Positions 8,128 through 16,348 of a DNA stretch of 64,000 nucleotides are shown one piece after another. Position 1 is the stretch's first letter. Each line of letters opens with the position of its first letter. The stretch spans positions 1,488,001-1,552,000 of the forward strand of contig CAVWVW010000003.1 in the NCBI GenBank assembly GCA_963758555.1, read 5' to 3'. This DNA is from CAIUMH01 sp963758555 (lineage in GTDB: Bacteria; Actinomycetota; Acidimicrobiia; Acidimicrobiales; RAAP-2). The translations under genes were made by a program, and so were the position numbers. The notes under the pieces were generated by a model, which was not told the DNA's origin, ran no database searches, and saw only the letters and a list, made by a program, of their open reading frames with translations.

Positions 8128-9342
8128 CTAGCCGTTCCACTGAACGAGCAAGAGGGTGGCGTCGTCAGGAAGCTCGTCACTCTGGTGATCGAGGACGGAC
8201 CCCACGATGTGGCGGACGATCTCTTCGGGTTCTTCCTGATCAGAAGCATGTTGCGTCGTGAGATCCAAGAGGCGCTCGACACCGAACTGCTCAGCACCTG
8301 TCCGATGGGCCTCGACGACGCCGTCGGTGTAGAACAGCACGCTGTCGCCGGGCTCGAGCGCCTCGGTGGCGGTGGGAGCGCTGCCCACGGTGTTGGTGAT
8401 CGTTGCCAACCCCCAGGGCACGGTGGGGGCGCAGCGCAGCTCTCCGAGCGCCGTGCCACCGCGTATGAGGATGGGCGGCGGATGGCCTGCGTTGGTCCAG
8501 CTCATCGTGCCGGTCTCCAGGTCGATCTGGGCCAGCAGTCCGGTGGCGAAGACGGTGCCGTGGTACTCACGGCTGAGCGTCTCATCGAGACTCGAGTGCA
8601 TCTGCTGGAGGGTCCTGTTCTCGCGTCGATCGTGTCGGTAGGAGCCCACGGCAAGAGAGGCGACCATCGTGGCGTGGATCCCGTGTCCCATGGCGTCAAA
8701 GATCGCCACCTCGAAGGTCGCGTCGTTCAGCGCATAGTCAAAGCTGTCGCCACCCACGTTGTAGGCAGGCTCGAGGAGGCCTGCGACCGCCATCCGCTTG
8801 GTCTTGAGCACCAAGGGCGGGAGGAGGTCCCACTGCATGCTGGCAGCGAGCGACAGGGCCCGACGACGACGGCGAAGGTTGTAGGTGTCGGTGTACCGGG
8901 CCAGCGTGGCGATGAGATGGCCGGCGACGAGACCAAGCTCCTCCGAGGAGCGCAGCACGGGCTCGGTGGCTTCCGGGACGGTGAGGGCCAGCACGCCGGT
9001 GCGGTCAGAGCCCTCAACGATGGGCACCCACACCCGCGTGCCCGAGGGCCGCTCAACGCTCACCAGCTGCTGGGACACGAACGCACGCCCCGCCATGGTC
9101 GTCGCTACGGCCTCGCTCTCGGGCACGTCGGCGTGAGCGTGGCGATCGGGCAGCGGCTCGAGGGTCACCTGCCCAAAGTCGATCAGATACAAGACAACGT
9201 CATGCGCGCCGAACGCCGCTGCCATCGAGCTGATGAGATCAGGCACTGATGCGGGATCTGCCGCCTGCGCTGCTCGGAGGGCCTCGCCCAGATTGAGGGA
9301 CACAATAGATCGGGACGCTACCCGACGAGCCAGTCGACCCAC
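8128..9342 (-). CDS. GAF-SpoIIE/RsbU-type PP2C serine phosphatase
   Basis: A 404-residue soluble protein. Residues ~30-165 form a GAF-like sensor (HDVVLYLIDFGQ, VWVPIVEGSDRTGVLAL). Residues ~190-404 are a SpoIIE/RsbU phosphatase: GGDSFDYAL carries the metal-binding Asp, DAMGHGIHATMVA follows, then NAGHPPPILI, FYTDGVVEAHR and DDATLLLVQW. These enzymes dephosphorylate anti-anti-sigma factors in partner-switching control of sigma factors. No anti-sigma or antagonist gene is adjacent. The start is GTG at 9342; the internal GTG at VSLNLGEAL is possible. Upstream (9343-9632) are two small palindromes, including CGGTCG-GG-CGACCG at 9399-9412. Confidence 0.9.
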   Translation of the reverse strand: MGRLARRVASRSIVSLNLGEALRAAQAADPASVPDLISSMAAAFGAHDVVLYLIDFGQVTLEPLPDRHAHADVPESEAVATTMAGRAFVSQQLVSVERPSGTRVWVPIVEGSDRTGVLALTVPEATEPVLRSSEELGLVAGHLIATLARYTDTYNLRRRRRALSLAASMQWDLLPPLVLKTKRMAVAGLLEPAYNVGGDSFDYALNDATFEVAIFDAMGHGIHATMVASLAVGSYRHDRRENRTLQQMHSSLDETLSREYHGTVFATGLLAQIDLETGTMSWTNAGHPPPILIRGGTALGELRCAPTVPWGLATITNTVGSAPTATEALEPGDSVLFYTDGVVEAHRTGAEQFGVERLLDLTTQHASDQEEPEEIVRHIVGSVLDHQSDELPDDATLLLVQWNG

Positions 9343-9632
9343 GCTGAGGACGGGGGTGCAGCGGCACCTCTCCTCGAGAGGACCCCACCTTGAGCGATCG
9401 GTCGGGCGACCGCCAGGCTCGCCATGAGGGGCTTCGAGACGACCTCGAAAGGTCCCTCCTCGGCTCCTGACCCGCTGGCGATCACGACAGCAGAGCCCCC
9501 CCGAGGTGGCCGTCGGCTCAGGGTTCGCACTCCATGGTTTGAAAGGTGAGGAAGAAGGGAATCGTCACCATCTGCAGCCTCAGAGCCCCTCGGCCGCGAA
9601 GGGGGGCGCTGGGAAATGAGCCCCTAGAGCGA

Positions 9633-10379
9633 GTGGGTGTCACCTTGACGATCGAGGCGTTGCCAAACCCGAATCGCTTCGCCCAGAAGCTCTTCGCACC
9701 ACTTCCGGATCGCTATGAGCGCCTTGCCCAGCTGCTCTCGATGGGACAGAACGGACGGTGGCGTCGCGCCATGATCGATCACATCGTCCCTGAGGATCCG
9801 CAGGTGGTGCTCGACGTCGCCTGTGGACCCGCGGGCGTCGCACTCGAGCTCGCGGAGCGCACCGGGGCGCAGGTGGTCGGCATCGATCTCACCTTCGAGA
9901 TGCTCCAGCAGGGGAAACGGGCCGTGGAGCGTCGAGACGCGACGCACCGAGTCCAGCTGGTGAACGCCAGAGCAGAGCAGCTGCCCTTCGCTGACGCCTC
10001 CTTCGACGCGTTGAGCTTCACCTACCTGCTCCGCTACGTGCGCGATCCTCAGGAGACCCTCTCTGAGCTGGCGCGCGTGGTGAAGCCGGGCGGGGTCATG
10101 GCCAACATGGAGTTCTTGGTTCCCCAGAGCCGCTTCTGGCGATGCTGGTGGTGGGGCTTCACCCGGCTGGTGCTCCCCGTCGGCGGATACCTGACAGGTG
10201 GCCGAGCGTGGTTCGACGTCGGGAGGTTCCTCGGGCCCAACATCTCTGCTCACTACAAGAGGTATCCGCTCCACTGGACGGTGGAGGCGTGGGAGCGAGC
10301 CGGCTTCGTCGAGGTGGGCGTCAGGCGCATGAGCCTGGGGGGCGGGCTGGTCATGTGGGGCCGTCGCTCCGGTGGCTAA
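9633..10379 (+). CDS. UbiE/MenG-type SAM-dependent methyltransferase
   Basis: A class I methyltransferase of about 248 residues. The SAM-binding motif VLDVACGPAGVALEL and the acidic GIDLTFEML end of beta-2 are clear, as are ARAEQLPFADASFDALS and ELARVVKPGG (motif III). It is closest in layout to UbiE/MenG quinone methylases. GTG at 9633 is preferred because the region between the alternative GTG (9546) and this point is not family-like. It heads a three-gene plus-strand operon: its stop overlaps the next start by 8 bp, and a chorismate-lyase-like gene follows. The grouping suggests modification of a prenylated aromatic lipid or quinone. Confidence 0.85.
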   Translation: MGVTLTIEALPNPNRFAQKLFAPLPDRYERLAQLLSMGQNGRWRRAMIDHIVPEDPQVVLDVACGPAGVALELAERTGAQVVGIDLTFEMLQQGKRAVERRDATHRVQLVNARAEQLPFADASFDALSFTYLLRYVRDPQETLSELARVVKPGGVMANMEFLVPQSRFWRCWWWGFTRLVLPVGGYLTGGRAWFDVGRFLGPNISAHYKRYPLHWTVEAWERAGFVEVGVRRMSLGGGLVMWGRRSGG

Positions 10380-11121
10380 GGCTTCGGAACCCGACCGAGA
10401 GATCAAGGCTGCGTACTACGCGGCTCGACCTGGCGGCTGGCGGGATTGGTGGACGCTGCTCCATCCTCCCTACACGGCGTGGCACCTCGGCTACGTGGTC
10501 ATCGGGGCCTGTCTGGCGCCAGCGGTCAACGCCACCCACCTGCTTGCCACCCTCCTCGCGTTCTTCTTCGCGGTCGGCCTGGCGGCACACGCCCTCGACG
10601 AGCTGCACGGTCACCCGCTGGGGACGAAGCTCTCGAGGAGAACCTTGGTGGCGGTGGTCGTGGTGGGCCTCCTTGGGGCCGTCGCACTCGGCATCGCGGG
10701 GATCACCGTGGTGGGCTGGCCCCTCGTTCCCTTCTTGGTGCTTGGTCCCCTGTTGGTCATCGGCTACAACCTCGAGCTCTTCGGTGGCGTGCTGCACAAC
10801 GACCTTGGCTTCGCCGTGTGCTGGGGTGCCTTTCCGGTGCTGGTCGCCTACGTGGCCCAGACCGGTCGCCTTGGCATGGCCCCGCTCATCGCCGCCGTGG
10901 GGGCCGTCGCCCTGTCGTTTGCTCAACGGACGCTCAGCACCCCCGCTCGGGCCCTGCGTCGCCGAGTGGTCAGCGTCGACGGGACCGTGGCGCTCGCAGA
11001 CGGCACCCACGTGAGCGTGGATCGAGAGCTCCTGCTTGCCCCACTCGAGCGGGCGCTCCGGTCGTTGTCGTGGGCCGTCGTGCTCCTCGCTCTCGGGCTG
11101 GCCGTAGCCCGGATGCTCTAG
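10372..11121 (+). CDS. Polytopic membrane protein, UbiA-like candidate
   Basis: A 249-residue protein with about six to seven hydrophobic helices. Near residue 71 the first cytosolic loop reads AAHALDELHGHPLGTKLSR, reminiscent of but not identical to the NDxxDxxxD prenyl-diphosphate motif of UbiA prenyltransferases. A second conserved-looking loop is YNLELFGGVLHND. The size is short for UbiA (~290). It overlaps the methyltransferase gene by 8 bp and is followed by the chorismate-lyase-like gene, which makes an aromatic prenyltransferase or related intramembrane enzyme plausible. The assignment rests mainly on context and loop chemistry; a structure-level comparison would decide it. Confidence 0.5.
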   Translation: MAKASEPDREIKAAYYAARPGGWRDWWTLLHPPYTAWHLGYVVIGACLAPAVNATHLLATLLAFFFAVGLAAHALDELHGHPLGTKLSRRTLVAVVVVGLLGAVALGIAGITVVGWPLVPFLVLGPLLVIGYNLELFGGVLHNDLGFAVCWGAFPVLVAYVAQTGRLGMAPLIAAVGAVALSFAQRTLSTPARALRRRVVSVDGTVALADGTHVSVDRELLLAPLERALRSLSWAVVLLALGLAVARML

Positions 11122-11129
11122 GGGTGCTC

Positions 11130-11750
11130 ATGGGCACGACCGAACGACGCCACGAGCTCGCTCTTCCTCTGAGCGCGCAAGACGTCCCTCCACCAGAGCG
11201 TGCCGCCGGATCAGACGACGGTGCTCAGGCCTCTCTGATCGGGCAACTCTCGAGCGAGGATCTCGCTGACAGGTTGACGGCGTCTCGCCTCAGCGTGACC
11301 GCGTTCCTCGAGCGTCTGGCTGAAGAACCCATCGATGCGGACGTGCGCTCTCAGCTCCTCGATCACCGCACCGCTCCCTCGTCGCTCGAGCTTGCTCACA
11401 GCTCAGCGGTGCTCCGCCGGAGCGTCGTGCTCCGGGGACGAGCCAGTGGGCGATCGTTCGTCTATGCCCGCACCGCCATCGCCGCCCATCGGCTGCCGGA
11501 GACCGTGCGCTGGCAGCTCGAGCACACCGAGCACACCATCGGTCGGATCCTCGAGACCAACGGCATCTCAACGCAGCGAGCGGCTGTCGGGGTGCCTCAT
11601 CGACCGTGGAGCTTCGCCGACTACCCGGAAGGCGGACTCCACGATGCGGTGCTCGCTCGTCGCTACGTCATCTCGATCGACCACGAACCGGTCTTCGACG
11701 TCTGCGAGTGGTTCCTCGCCACGATCACCGGTGCCCCCGAGGGGGCATGA
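11130..11750 (+). CDS. Chorismate pyruvate-lyase-like protein (DUF98/UbiC type)
   Basis: A 206-residue soluble protein. After a ~90-residue lead, the core carries LRRSVVLRG (Arg-rich strand), SFVYARTAIAAHRLPETVRWQLE, and TIGRILETNGI. This is the pattern of chorismate lyase and the related DUF98 fold, where an Arg pair and a Glu bind chorismate and release 4-hydroxybenzoate plus pyruvate. The second glutamate-bearing segment is less clear (WSFADYPEGG). The start ATG at 11130 lies 8 bp after the membrane-protein stop. Mycobacterial Rv2949c is a precedent for such an enzyme in actinobacterial lipid synthesis. Function is inferred from pattern and neighbours. Confidence 0.6.
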   Translation: MGTTERRHELALPLSAQDVPPPERAAGSDDGAQASLIGQLSSEDLADRLTASRLSVTAFLERLAEEPIDADVRSQLLDHRTAPSSLELAHSSAVLRRSVVLRGRASGRSFVYARTAIAAHRLPETVRWQLEHTEHTIGRILETNGISTQRAAVGVPHRPWSFADYPEGGLHDAVLARRYVISIDHEPVFDVCEWFLATITGAPEGA

Positions 11751-11843
11751 GCCGCTCGCGAGCACCGATCATCTCGCTCGCTTCGCACCCCTCCCCACCG
11801 GGTCAGCACGCCTCGTCGCGTGACCGATCGATCAGGCTCCGCT

Positions 11844-12494
11844 TCAGGCGTGCACGCTGAGGATCCGTGCGCGAAGCGTGGCGACCCCAGGGCCGTCAAG
11901 CTGGTCGACGTAGGCAGCCCGAGCGGCCATGCTCATCACCAGGGCCAGCGTCGAGCCCATCACCAGCGGACCCGTCCCGGCCCGAAACGGTCCGTCATCA
12001 GCGCTCAGCTCAAGACCAGCGACAAGGGTCTGGCTGCGAACGGCGAAGTTGCGACTGGCGAAGAAGGCAGCGACAGGCGTCAAGGCAGCGACGGAGGGCT
12101 CTCTGGACAGGGCCAGCGGCTCACGAACGTCCTGGGCGTGCACCACGATCTCGCCAAGGTACGCAGCGGTATCCCCTGAGGGGGCAGTGGTGCTGTTGAC
12201 GATCCCCTCGAATCGCTCGAGCGTCTCAGCAGGGGTGCTCCCGCGCTGCTCCAGCATGCGGCGCTGGTTGTGCACGTCGATCCGAAAGCGAGCCGCCACC
12301 ATGCTGCGCATCCATCGCCAGCGCGTCATGCTCCCCGCCGCCGTGAGGTGAGCGACGACGTCTTCGACGTCCCATCGCTCACACAAGGTGTCGTGATGCC
12401 ATTGCTCCATCGTGAGGCCCGACAGATCGTCTGCCAGCGCTCGGCGCTCGGTGTGGGCCAGAGACCACAGCTCGTCTTCTTGGGATCTCGCCAT
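11844..12494 (-). CDS. DinB-like mycothiol-dependent maleylpyruvate isomerase family protein
   Basis: A 216-residue helical protein with a DinB/MDMPI N-terminal fold: WSLAHTERRALADDLSGL, the WDVEDVVAHLTAAG helix with a metal-type His, and a later GEIVVHAQDV segment supplying the second His. These proteins use mycothiol as cosubstrate in actinobacteria. The C-terminal ~70 residues resemble the MDMPI C-domain (RAGTGPLVMGSTLALVM). The ATG at 12494 follows GAGAAGGAC. It is a single transcription unit between a convergent chorismate-lyase-like gene and the quinone reductase. Substrate unknown. Confidence 0.8.
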   Translation of the reverse strand: MARSQEDELWSLAHTERRALADDLSGLTMEQWHHDTLCERWDVEDVVAHLTAAGSMTRWRWMRSMVAARFRIDVHNQRRMLEQRGSTPAETLERFEGIVNSTTAPSGDTAAYLGEIVVHAQDVREPLALSREPSVAALTPVAAFFASRNFAVRSQTLVAGLELSADDGPFRAGTGPLVMGSTLALVMSMAARAAYVDQLDGPGVATLRARILSVHA

Positions 12495-12602
12495 GTCCTT
12501 CTCTGTCCTTCCGAGCTCCAAGGCCGGCCTCTGTGGCCGTGATCTTTGCACCAGTCCCGCAGCTCAGTCTCGACGGCGCGGGTCGAGACCACCCGACGCC
12601 CC

Positions 12603-13586
12603 TCATGTGGTGAGCAGCAGCGTCTTCGCGATTGCTTGCCGGGCTTCAAGGGCCCTGTGGGCCAGCGCTGCCTCCTCGAGAGGGAAGCACTGACCGATGA
12701 GCGGCATGAGCGGTCCGTGGCTGAGCTCGTCGAGCACCTCTCCAAGGAGTCGAGACCGATCTCCTTCGCCGTAGTGGAGGTCAGCGAGGGTCGTCACGGC
12801 AACACCCCGGTGGGCGGCCTCGACTCGACCGATCGATGCGAACGAGCCGCTCGGCGTGCCGTGTGCCGAGAACCTTCCGCCATCAGCCATGAGCGAGAAG
12901 GCCGTCGTGCCGATGGTGCCCCCCACGCCGTCGAGGACGACGCTCGGCGCCACGCCCCCCGTTGCGTCAAGGACAGCGGCAGCCCAGTCCGCTTCCGCGT
13001 AGTCGATCGCAGCCGTCGCCCCCGCCTCGAGCACCACCTCGTGTTTGCGTGGCCCTCGAGCAGCACCGAGAACTCTCACGCCACGAGCAGCCAGCAGCTG
13101 GACGAGCAGGATCCCCATGCCGCCCGCCGCACCGAGGATGAGCGCCCACTCTTGAGGCGCCGGCGCAGTCTTCTCGATGACGCGCAGCGCAGTCGTGCCG
13201 TCATGCAGGACCGCAGTGGCATCCAGGACGTCGACGCCGCTCGGCACCCGGGCGCAGTCTGCGAGATCGACCACCGCTTGCTCGGCGTACCCACCGGTGC
13301 CTCCAGCGCCTCCGGTGTGTGCGACCACCTGGTGCTCGAGCCACTCCTCGTCGACCCCCGCCCCGACGGCGGTGACGATGCCACCCACGCCGTTGCCCGG
13401 GACGTAGGGCGGCCGGATCGGGAAGTAGCTCGCACCCTTGCCTGAACGGATCAAGGTGTCGACGAACAAGACGTCACATGCCAGGGCCGACACGACCACC
13501 TGATCGGGGCCGGGAGTCGGATCGGGCGCCTGGCGGCCCTCAAGGACCTCAGGTCCGCCGAAACGAGGGACCTTGACGACGCGCAT
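12603..13586 (-). CDS. Zinc-independent quinone oxidoreductase (MDR family)
   Basis: A 327-residue medium-chain reductase starting MRVVKVPRFGGPEVLE. The GroES-like half includes PGNGVGGIVTAVG. The Rossmann half carries ALILGAAGGMGILLVQLLAARG (glycine motif) and ATAAIDYAEADW. The catalytic-zinc cysteines of alcohol dehydrogenases are absent, as in QOR/NADPH:quinone reductases. It starts 1 bp after the stop of the PPOX gene, so the two form an operon. The divergent soxR gene and SoxR box predict induction by redox-cycling compounds, consistent with a two-electron quinone reductase. Confidence 0.9.
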   Translation of the reverse strand: MRVVKVPRFGGPEVLEGRQAPDPTPGPDQVVVSALACDVLFVDTLIRSGKGASYFPIRPPYVPGNGVGGIVTAVGAGVDEEWLEHQVVAHTGGAGGTGGYAEQAVVDLADCARVPSGVDVLDATAVLHDGTTALRVIEKTAPAPQEWALILGAAGGMGILLVQLLAARGVRVLGAARGPRKHEVVLEAGATAAIDYAEADWAAAVLDATGGVAPSVVLDGVGGTIGTTAFSLMADGGRFSAHGTPSGSFASIGRVEAAHRGVAVTTLADLHYGEGDRSRLLGEVLDELSHGPLMPLIGQCFPLEEAALAHRALEARQAIAKTLLLTT

Positions 13587-13587
13587 C

Positions 13588-14016
13588 TCAGCGATCCCCG
13601 TCGCCACGATCGGCTGGTCTCACGTCGCGCGCCTCGAAGCCTGGGCTCTTCGGATCGACGTTGAAGGAGAGGATCCGGCGAGGATGGATCCTGATGATCT
13701 CGACGTCCAGGTGGCCTTCAAGATCGTGGGTGCCCACGGCTGTCTCCGCGAAGCCTCGGATCTCCAAGAAGTGCGCACCCTCCATGGTGTCCTCGGTCAC
13801 CTCGTCGGCGACGAACGAGACCCTCGGGTTCGATTGGACGTTGCGGTACTTGGCGCTGTGGGCCATGTTGAACCCGGCGATGTCGATCGTCCCCAGCGTG
13901 GCGTTGTAGGTGAAGCCGAGCGGCTTCACCTGGGGAGAGCCGTCTGGCCCGATGGTGGCGAGGTGCCCTCGTGGCTGTCGCTCGAGGAAGGCTTGTTCTG
14001 CGTCGGTGAGTGTCAT
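13588..14016 (-). CDS. PPOX-class F420/FMN-dependent oxidoreductase
   Basis: A 142-residue split-barrel flavoprotein: AEQAFLERQPRGHLATIGPDGSPQVKP is the classical opening, followed by KYRNVQSNPRVSFVADE and FLEIRGFAETA. This subgroup in actinobacteria commonly uses F420. It is the promoter-proximal gene of a two-gene operon with the quinone reductase. The ATG at 14016 lies 17 bp from the SoxR box centre region, with the soxR gene on the other strand. A role in reducing quinones or similar redox-active molecules fits the regulation. Confidence 0.9.
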   Translation of the reverse strand: MTLTDAEQAFLERQPRGHLATIGPDGSPQVKPLGFTYNATLGTIDIAGFNMAHSAKYRNVQSNPRVSFVADEVTEDTMEGAHFLEIRGFAETAVGTHDLEGHLDVEIIRIHPRRILSFNVDPKSPGFEARDVRPADRGDGDR

Positions 14017-14032
14017 ACGAGCAAGGCTAAAA

Positions 14033-14050
14033 CCTCAAGTAACATTGAGG
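14033..14050. promoter_or_regulatory. SoxR box in the divergent soxR/PPOX promoter
   Basis: CCTCAA-N6-TTGAGG is an 18-bp palindrome matching the known SoxR consensus CCTCAAGTTAACTTGAGG at all outer positions. It fills the 42-bp space between the two divergent start codons. Confidence 0.85.
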
Positions 14051-14058
14051 TCAAGGGC

Positions 14059-14505
14059 ATGGCGAAGGTTTCGGACGTCGAGAGTGAGCTCAGCGTGGGC
14101 CAAGTGGCGACGCGCAGTGGGGTCTCGATCTCCGCGCTCCACTTCTATGAGGCCCAGGGGCTCATCGCAAGCAAGCGGACCAGTGGCAATCAGCGCCGCT
14201 TCCCACGCGAGATCCTGCGGCGCGTGGCCTTCATCCGCGCATCGCAGGCGGTCGGCATTCCCCTTCGCCGGATCAAGGACGCCCTCGACCTGCTCCCGAA
14301 GAGTCGCACGCCGACCCGCAAGGACTGGGAGCGCCTGTCGAGCGCGTGGCGTGACGACCTTGAGCACCAGATCACCCAGCTCGAACACCTGAGGGACAGG
14401 CTCAGCGGCTGCATCGGATGCGGGTGCCTCTCGCTCCAGCTGTGCAAGCTGATGAACCCCTCCGACGTGCTCGGCAGCCAAGGACCTGGACCCAGAAATC
14501 TCTGA
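14059..14505 (+). CDS. soxR: SoxR, redox-sensing MerR-family activator
   Basis: A 148-residue MerR-family regulator. The HTH starts LSVGQVATRSGVSISALHFYEAQGLI, followed by the dimerisation helix. Near the C-terminus GCIGCGCLSLQLC gives C-x2-C-x-C-x5-C, the [2Fe-2S] cluster ligands of SoxR. Oxidation of the cluster by redox-cycling drugs or quinones activates target promoters. ATG at 14059 is chosen as it precedes the HTH closely; the long upstream open frame is antisense to the PPOX gene. The target operon (PPOX and quinone reductase) is divergent with a textbook box between them. Confidence 0.95.
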   Translation: MAKVSDVESELSVGQVATRSGVSISALHFYEAQGLIASKRTSGNQRRFPREILRRVAFIRASQAVGIPLRRIKDALDLLPKSRTPTRKDWERLSSAWRDDLEHQITQLEHLRDRLSGCIGCGCLSLQLCKLMNPSDVLGSQGPGPRNL

Positions 14506-14694
14506 ACCGAGGGGACGGCTTCTCGTTTGGCCGTCGGTCGCTGTCTTCCGCCGAGGGCCCTGGTGGTGCTGAGCGTTCAGGAGTGGCGGGAAAAGGAGGG
14601 TGAGGAGCGGTCCGAAGGCCGGCTCACCGGCGGGGCGTCGCAGGAAGGCCGACCTCCTCGCCCTCTTGAGGACGGGCGGTCGACCATCGAGGCA

Positions 14695-15585
14695 CTAGAT
14701 CCTGGCGAACTCGGCGATGTCCTCATCGAAGGCCTCACACACGTGCGAGGTGAGCGTCGGGCGGGTGCGCTCGATGGCTCGCACGAGGTTCTCGGTGGTG
14801 ATGGTCTCAGGTGCACGTTCGAGCACCGCACGTTCGAAGACCTCCTGAGCGGCACGTCGAGCCGCGAACTCGATGTCAGCCGGGGTGAACATGTTCGACG
14901 CCGCGACGAGCAGATCCAGATCGACGGACTCGTGAGGCATCGCGGCTAAGTAGCGCTGCCAGATGGCCGCTCGAGCTTCAGCATCAGGTGGCCCTACGGG
15001 AAGGACGTAGTCGAAGCGTCCGTGTCGCAGAAAGGCAGAATCGAGATCCCGAATCGAGTTCGTCGCACACACCAAGAGGCGGCCCTCTTGCTCTCTGAAT
15101 CGAGGGATCAGCTTGAGCATCTCGTTGGTGACCCCGTTCGCCGCAGAGAGCGCTCCGCCAGCCCTTCTGGAGGCGATCTCCTCGACCTCGTCGATGAAGA
15201 CCACCACGTTGTCCAGCTCGGCGATCTTCTCAAACGCGTCTCGAAGCGCAGTAGCCAGACCTCCGGAGGTGTCCGCACCAAGTCGTGAGGGGAAGAGCTC
15301 AACGAAAGGCCAACCGAGCCGCGACGCGATGCCCTTGGCGAAGGAGGTCTTGCCCGTTCCAGGAGGGCCGAACATCACGATGCCCACCGGGGGAACCACA
15401 CCGAGGCGATCGGCGACGTCGGTGTTGGCAAGCGGCAAGATGACCCGCCGCTCGATGAGCTCCTTCTCGGCTTTCATGCCGCCAAGCGAATCCCAGAGCC
15501 CTGCGCGGAGAATCTGTCCCCCCAGGTCATTGAGCGCATCGAGGCCCGCGTGACCGGTAGCGCTGACCTTCTCATAGAGGCGCAT
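14695..15585 (-). CDS. AAA+ ATPase, probably the C-terminal part of a GNAT-AAA fusion
   Basis: A classical AAA module of the CDC48/FtsH type. Walker A is GPPGTGKTSFAKG, Walker B VVVFIDEVEEIASRR, sensor 1 LLVCATNS, and the arginine-finger/second-region HGRFDYVLPVGPPDAEAR is complete. A C-terminal lid carries ASNMFTPADIEFAARRAAQEV. The start is unclear. ATG at 15585 gives 296 residues beginning MRLYEKV. Yet this frame extends upstream as ALEHSGFEVRTGMRLYEKV, the usual end of a GNAT domain, so the ATPase was probably fused to the preceding acetyltransferase with a one-base shift near 15611-15632. Confidence 0.85.
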   Translation of the reverse strand: MRLYEKVSATGHAGLDALNDLGGQILRAGLWDSLGGMKAEKELIERRVILPLANTDVADRLGVVPPVGIVMFGPPGTGKTSFAKGIASRLGWPFVELFPSRLGADTSGGLATALRDAFEKIAELDNVVVFIDEVEEIASRRAGGALSAANGVTNEMLKLIPRFREQEGRLLVCATNSIRDLDSAFLRHGRFDYVLPVGPPDAEARAAIWQRYLAAMPHESVDLDLLVAASNMFTPADIEFAARRAAQEVFERAVLERAPETITTENLVRAIERTRPTLTSHVCEAFDEDIAEFARI

Positions 15586-15979
15586 GCCCGTTCGCACCTC
15601 GAAGCCACTGTGCTCGAGCGCGATCGGCTCCCACCTCTGCGTCGGAGGAGAGCAAGCAGGAGATCCGGGTGACCCCGAGGGCTTCAAGTCGTCGTCCGAG
15701 CGCCTCGAGGAGCGCGCTTCCGAGACCCTTGTTGCGCCAGTCTGCCGCCAGACTGATCCGCATGACCCACGCGTGATCCATGTCAACGATCGAGACGACC
15801 GAACCGACCACCTTGCTCCCGACCACCGCCACCACGGCTGGCTGGCCCTCACGAGTGGCACTGATCAGCTCCGAGAGTCCGAAGGCTGCCGCGGCGCCAG
15901 ACGTCGATGGGTCGTCCCAGAGCCTGACCACCGCGTCGAGGTCATCCTCGTGCAGATCTCTGGTTCGCCATATCGCCAT
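15572..15979 (-). CDS. GNAT N-acetyltransferase domain, frame-separated from the downstream AAA+ domain
   Basis: The 135-residue frame starts MAIWRTRDLHEDDLDAVVRLWDD, a typical GNAT opening. The acetyl-CoA loop is SLAADWRNKGLGSALLEALGRRL (R/Q-x-x-G-x-G/A form). After CLLSSDAEVG the frame degenerates into RARAQW; the expected GNAT C-terminus (GFEVRTGMRLYEK) is present in the reading frame of the following AAA+ gene. One base appears to be missing around 15611-15632. The intact product would be a ~430-residue acetyltransferase-ATPase. Whether the shift is real, an error or a programmed event is open. Confidence 0.8.
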   Translation of the reverse strand: MAIWRTRDLHEDDLDAVVRLWDDPSTSGAAAAFGLSELISATREGQPAVVAVVGSKVVGSVVSIVDMDHAWVMRISLAADWRNKGLGSALLEALGRRLEALGVTRISCLLSSDAEVGADRARAQWLRGANGHAPL

Positions 15980-16348
15980 GACGTCCCCCGCCCTCGTCGA
16001 TGTTCCCGTCGATCGAGCGACCTTCGACCGTGATCGTCCGGCTCAAGGAGTGTCCCACACCGCTTTGTCCTGTGTGCCCCTCGCAGCGTCAAGCTCTCTG
16101 TGGCGAAGACGTGCGGTCGGTGCAGGGATCTCGAGCGCCCGTGAGCCAGCGATGGGGGGCACTTCTTTTACGTCCATCGAGTCCGTCGATCGTTCTCAGC
16201 ACAGGCGCAGAGCGCTGCTCGGCCAGGACAGTCGCCGTCGAGCGCTGCATCAGGTGAATCCCGCTGGCGCAGGAGATAGTGTCCCGCTCGAGGACACCAA
16301 GCAGCTCGTCAGAGCGCGAGGGTCCACGGGGTGAAGAGGGGGGTGCCC
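15980..16348. other. Intergenic region, 369 bp
   Basis: No convincing gene on either strand. The small open frames lack Shine-Dalgarno sites and family-like sequence. It separates a minus-strand GNAT gene from a plus-strand SDR gene, so it should hold two divergent promoters; none is clear by eye. Confidence 0.4.

Noticed and set aside
7948..9249. 433-codon plus-strand open frame
   Set aside because: Antisense to the SpoIIE-type phosphatase; Arg/His/Gly-rich composition typical of a high-GC shadow frame, no family-like sequence.
9399..9412. CGGTCG-GG-CGACCG as an operator
   Set aside because: A perfect but short palindrome with a 2-bp loop; not repeated elsewhere and no regulator is adjacent, so it is only noted.
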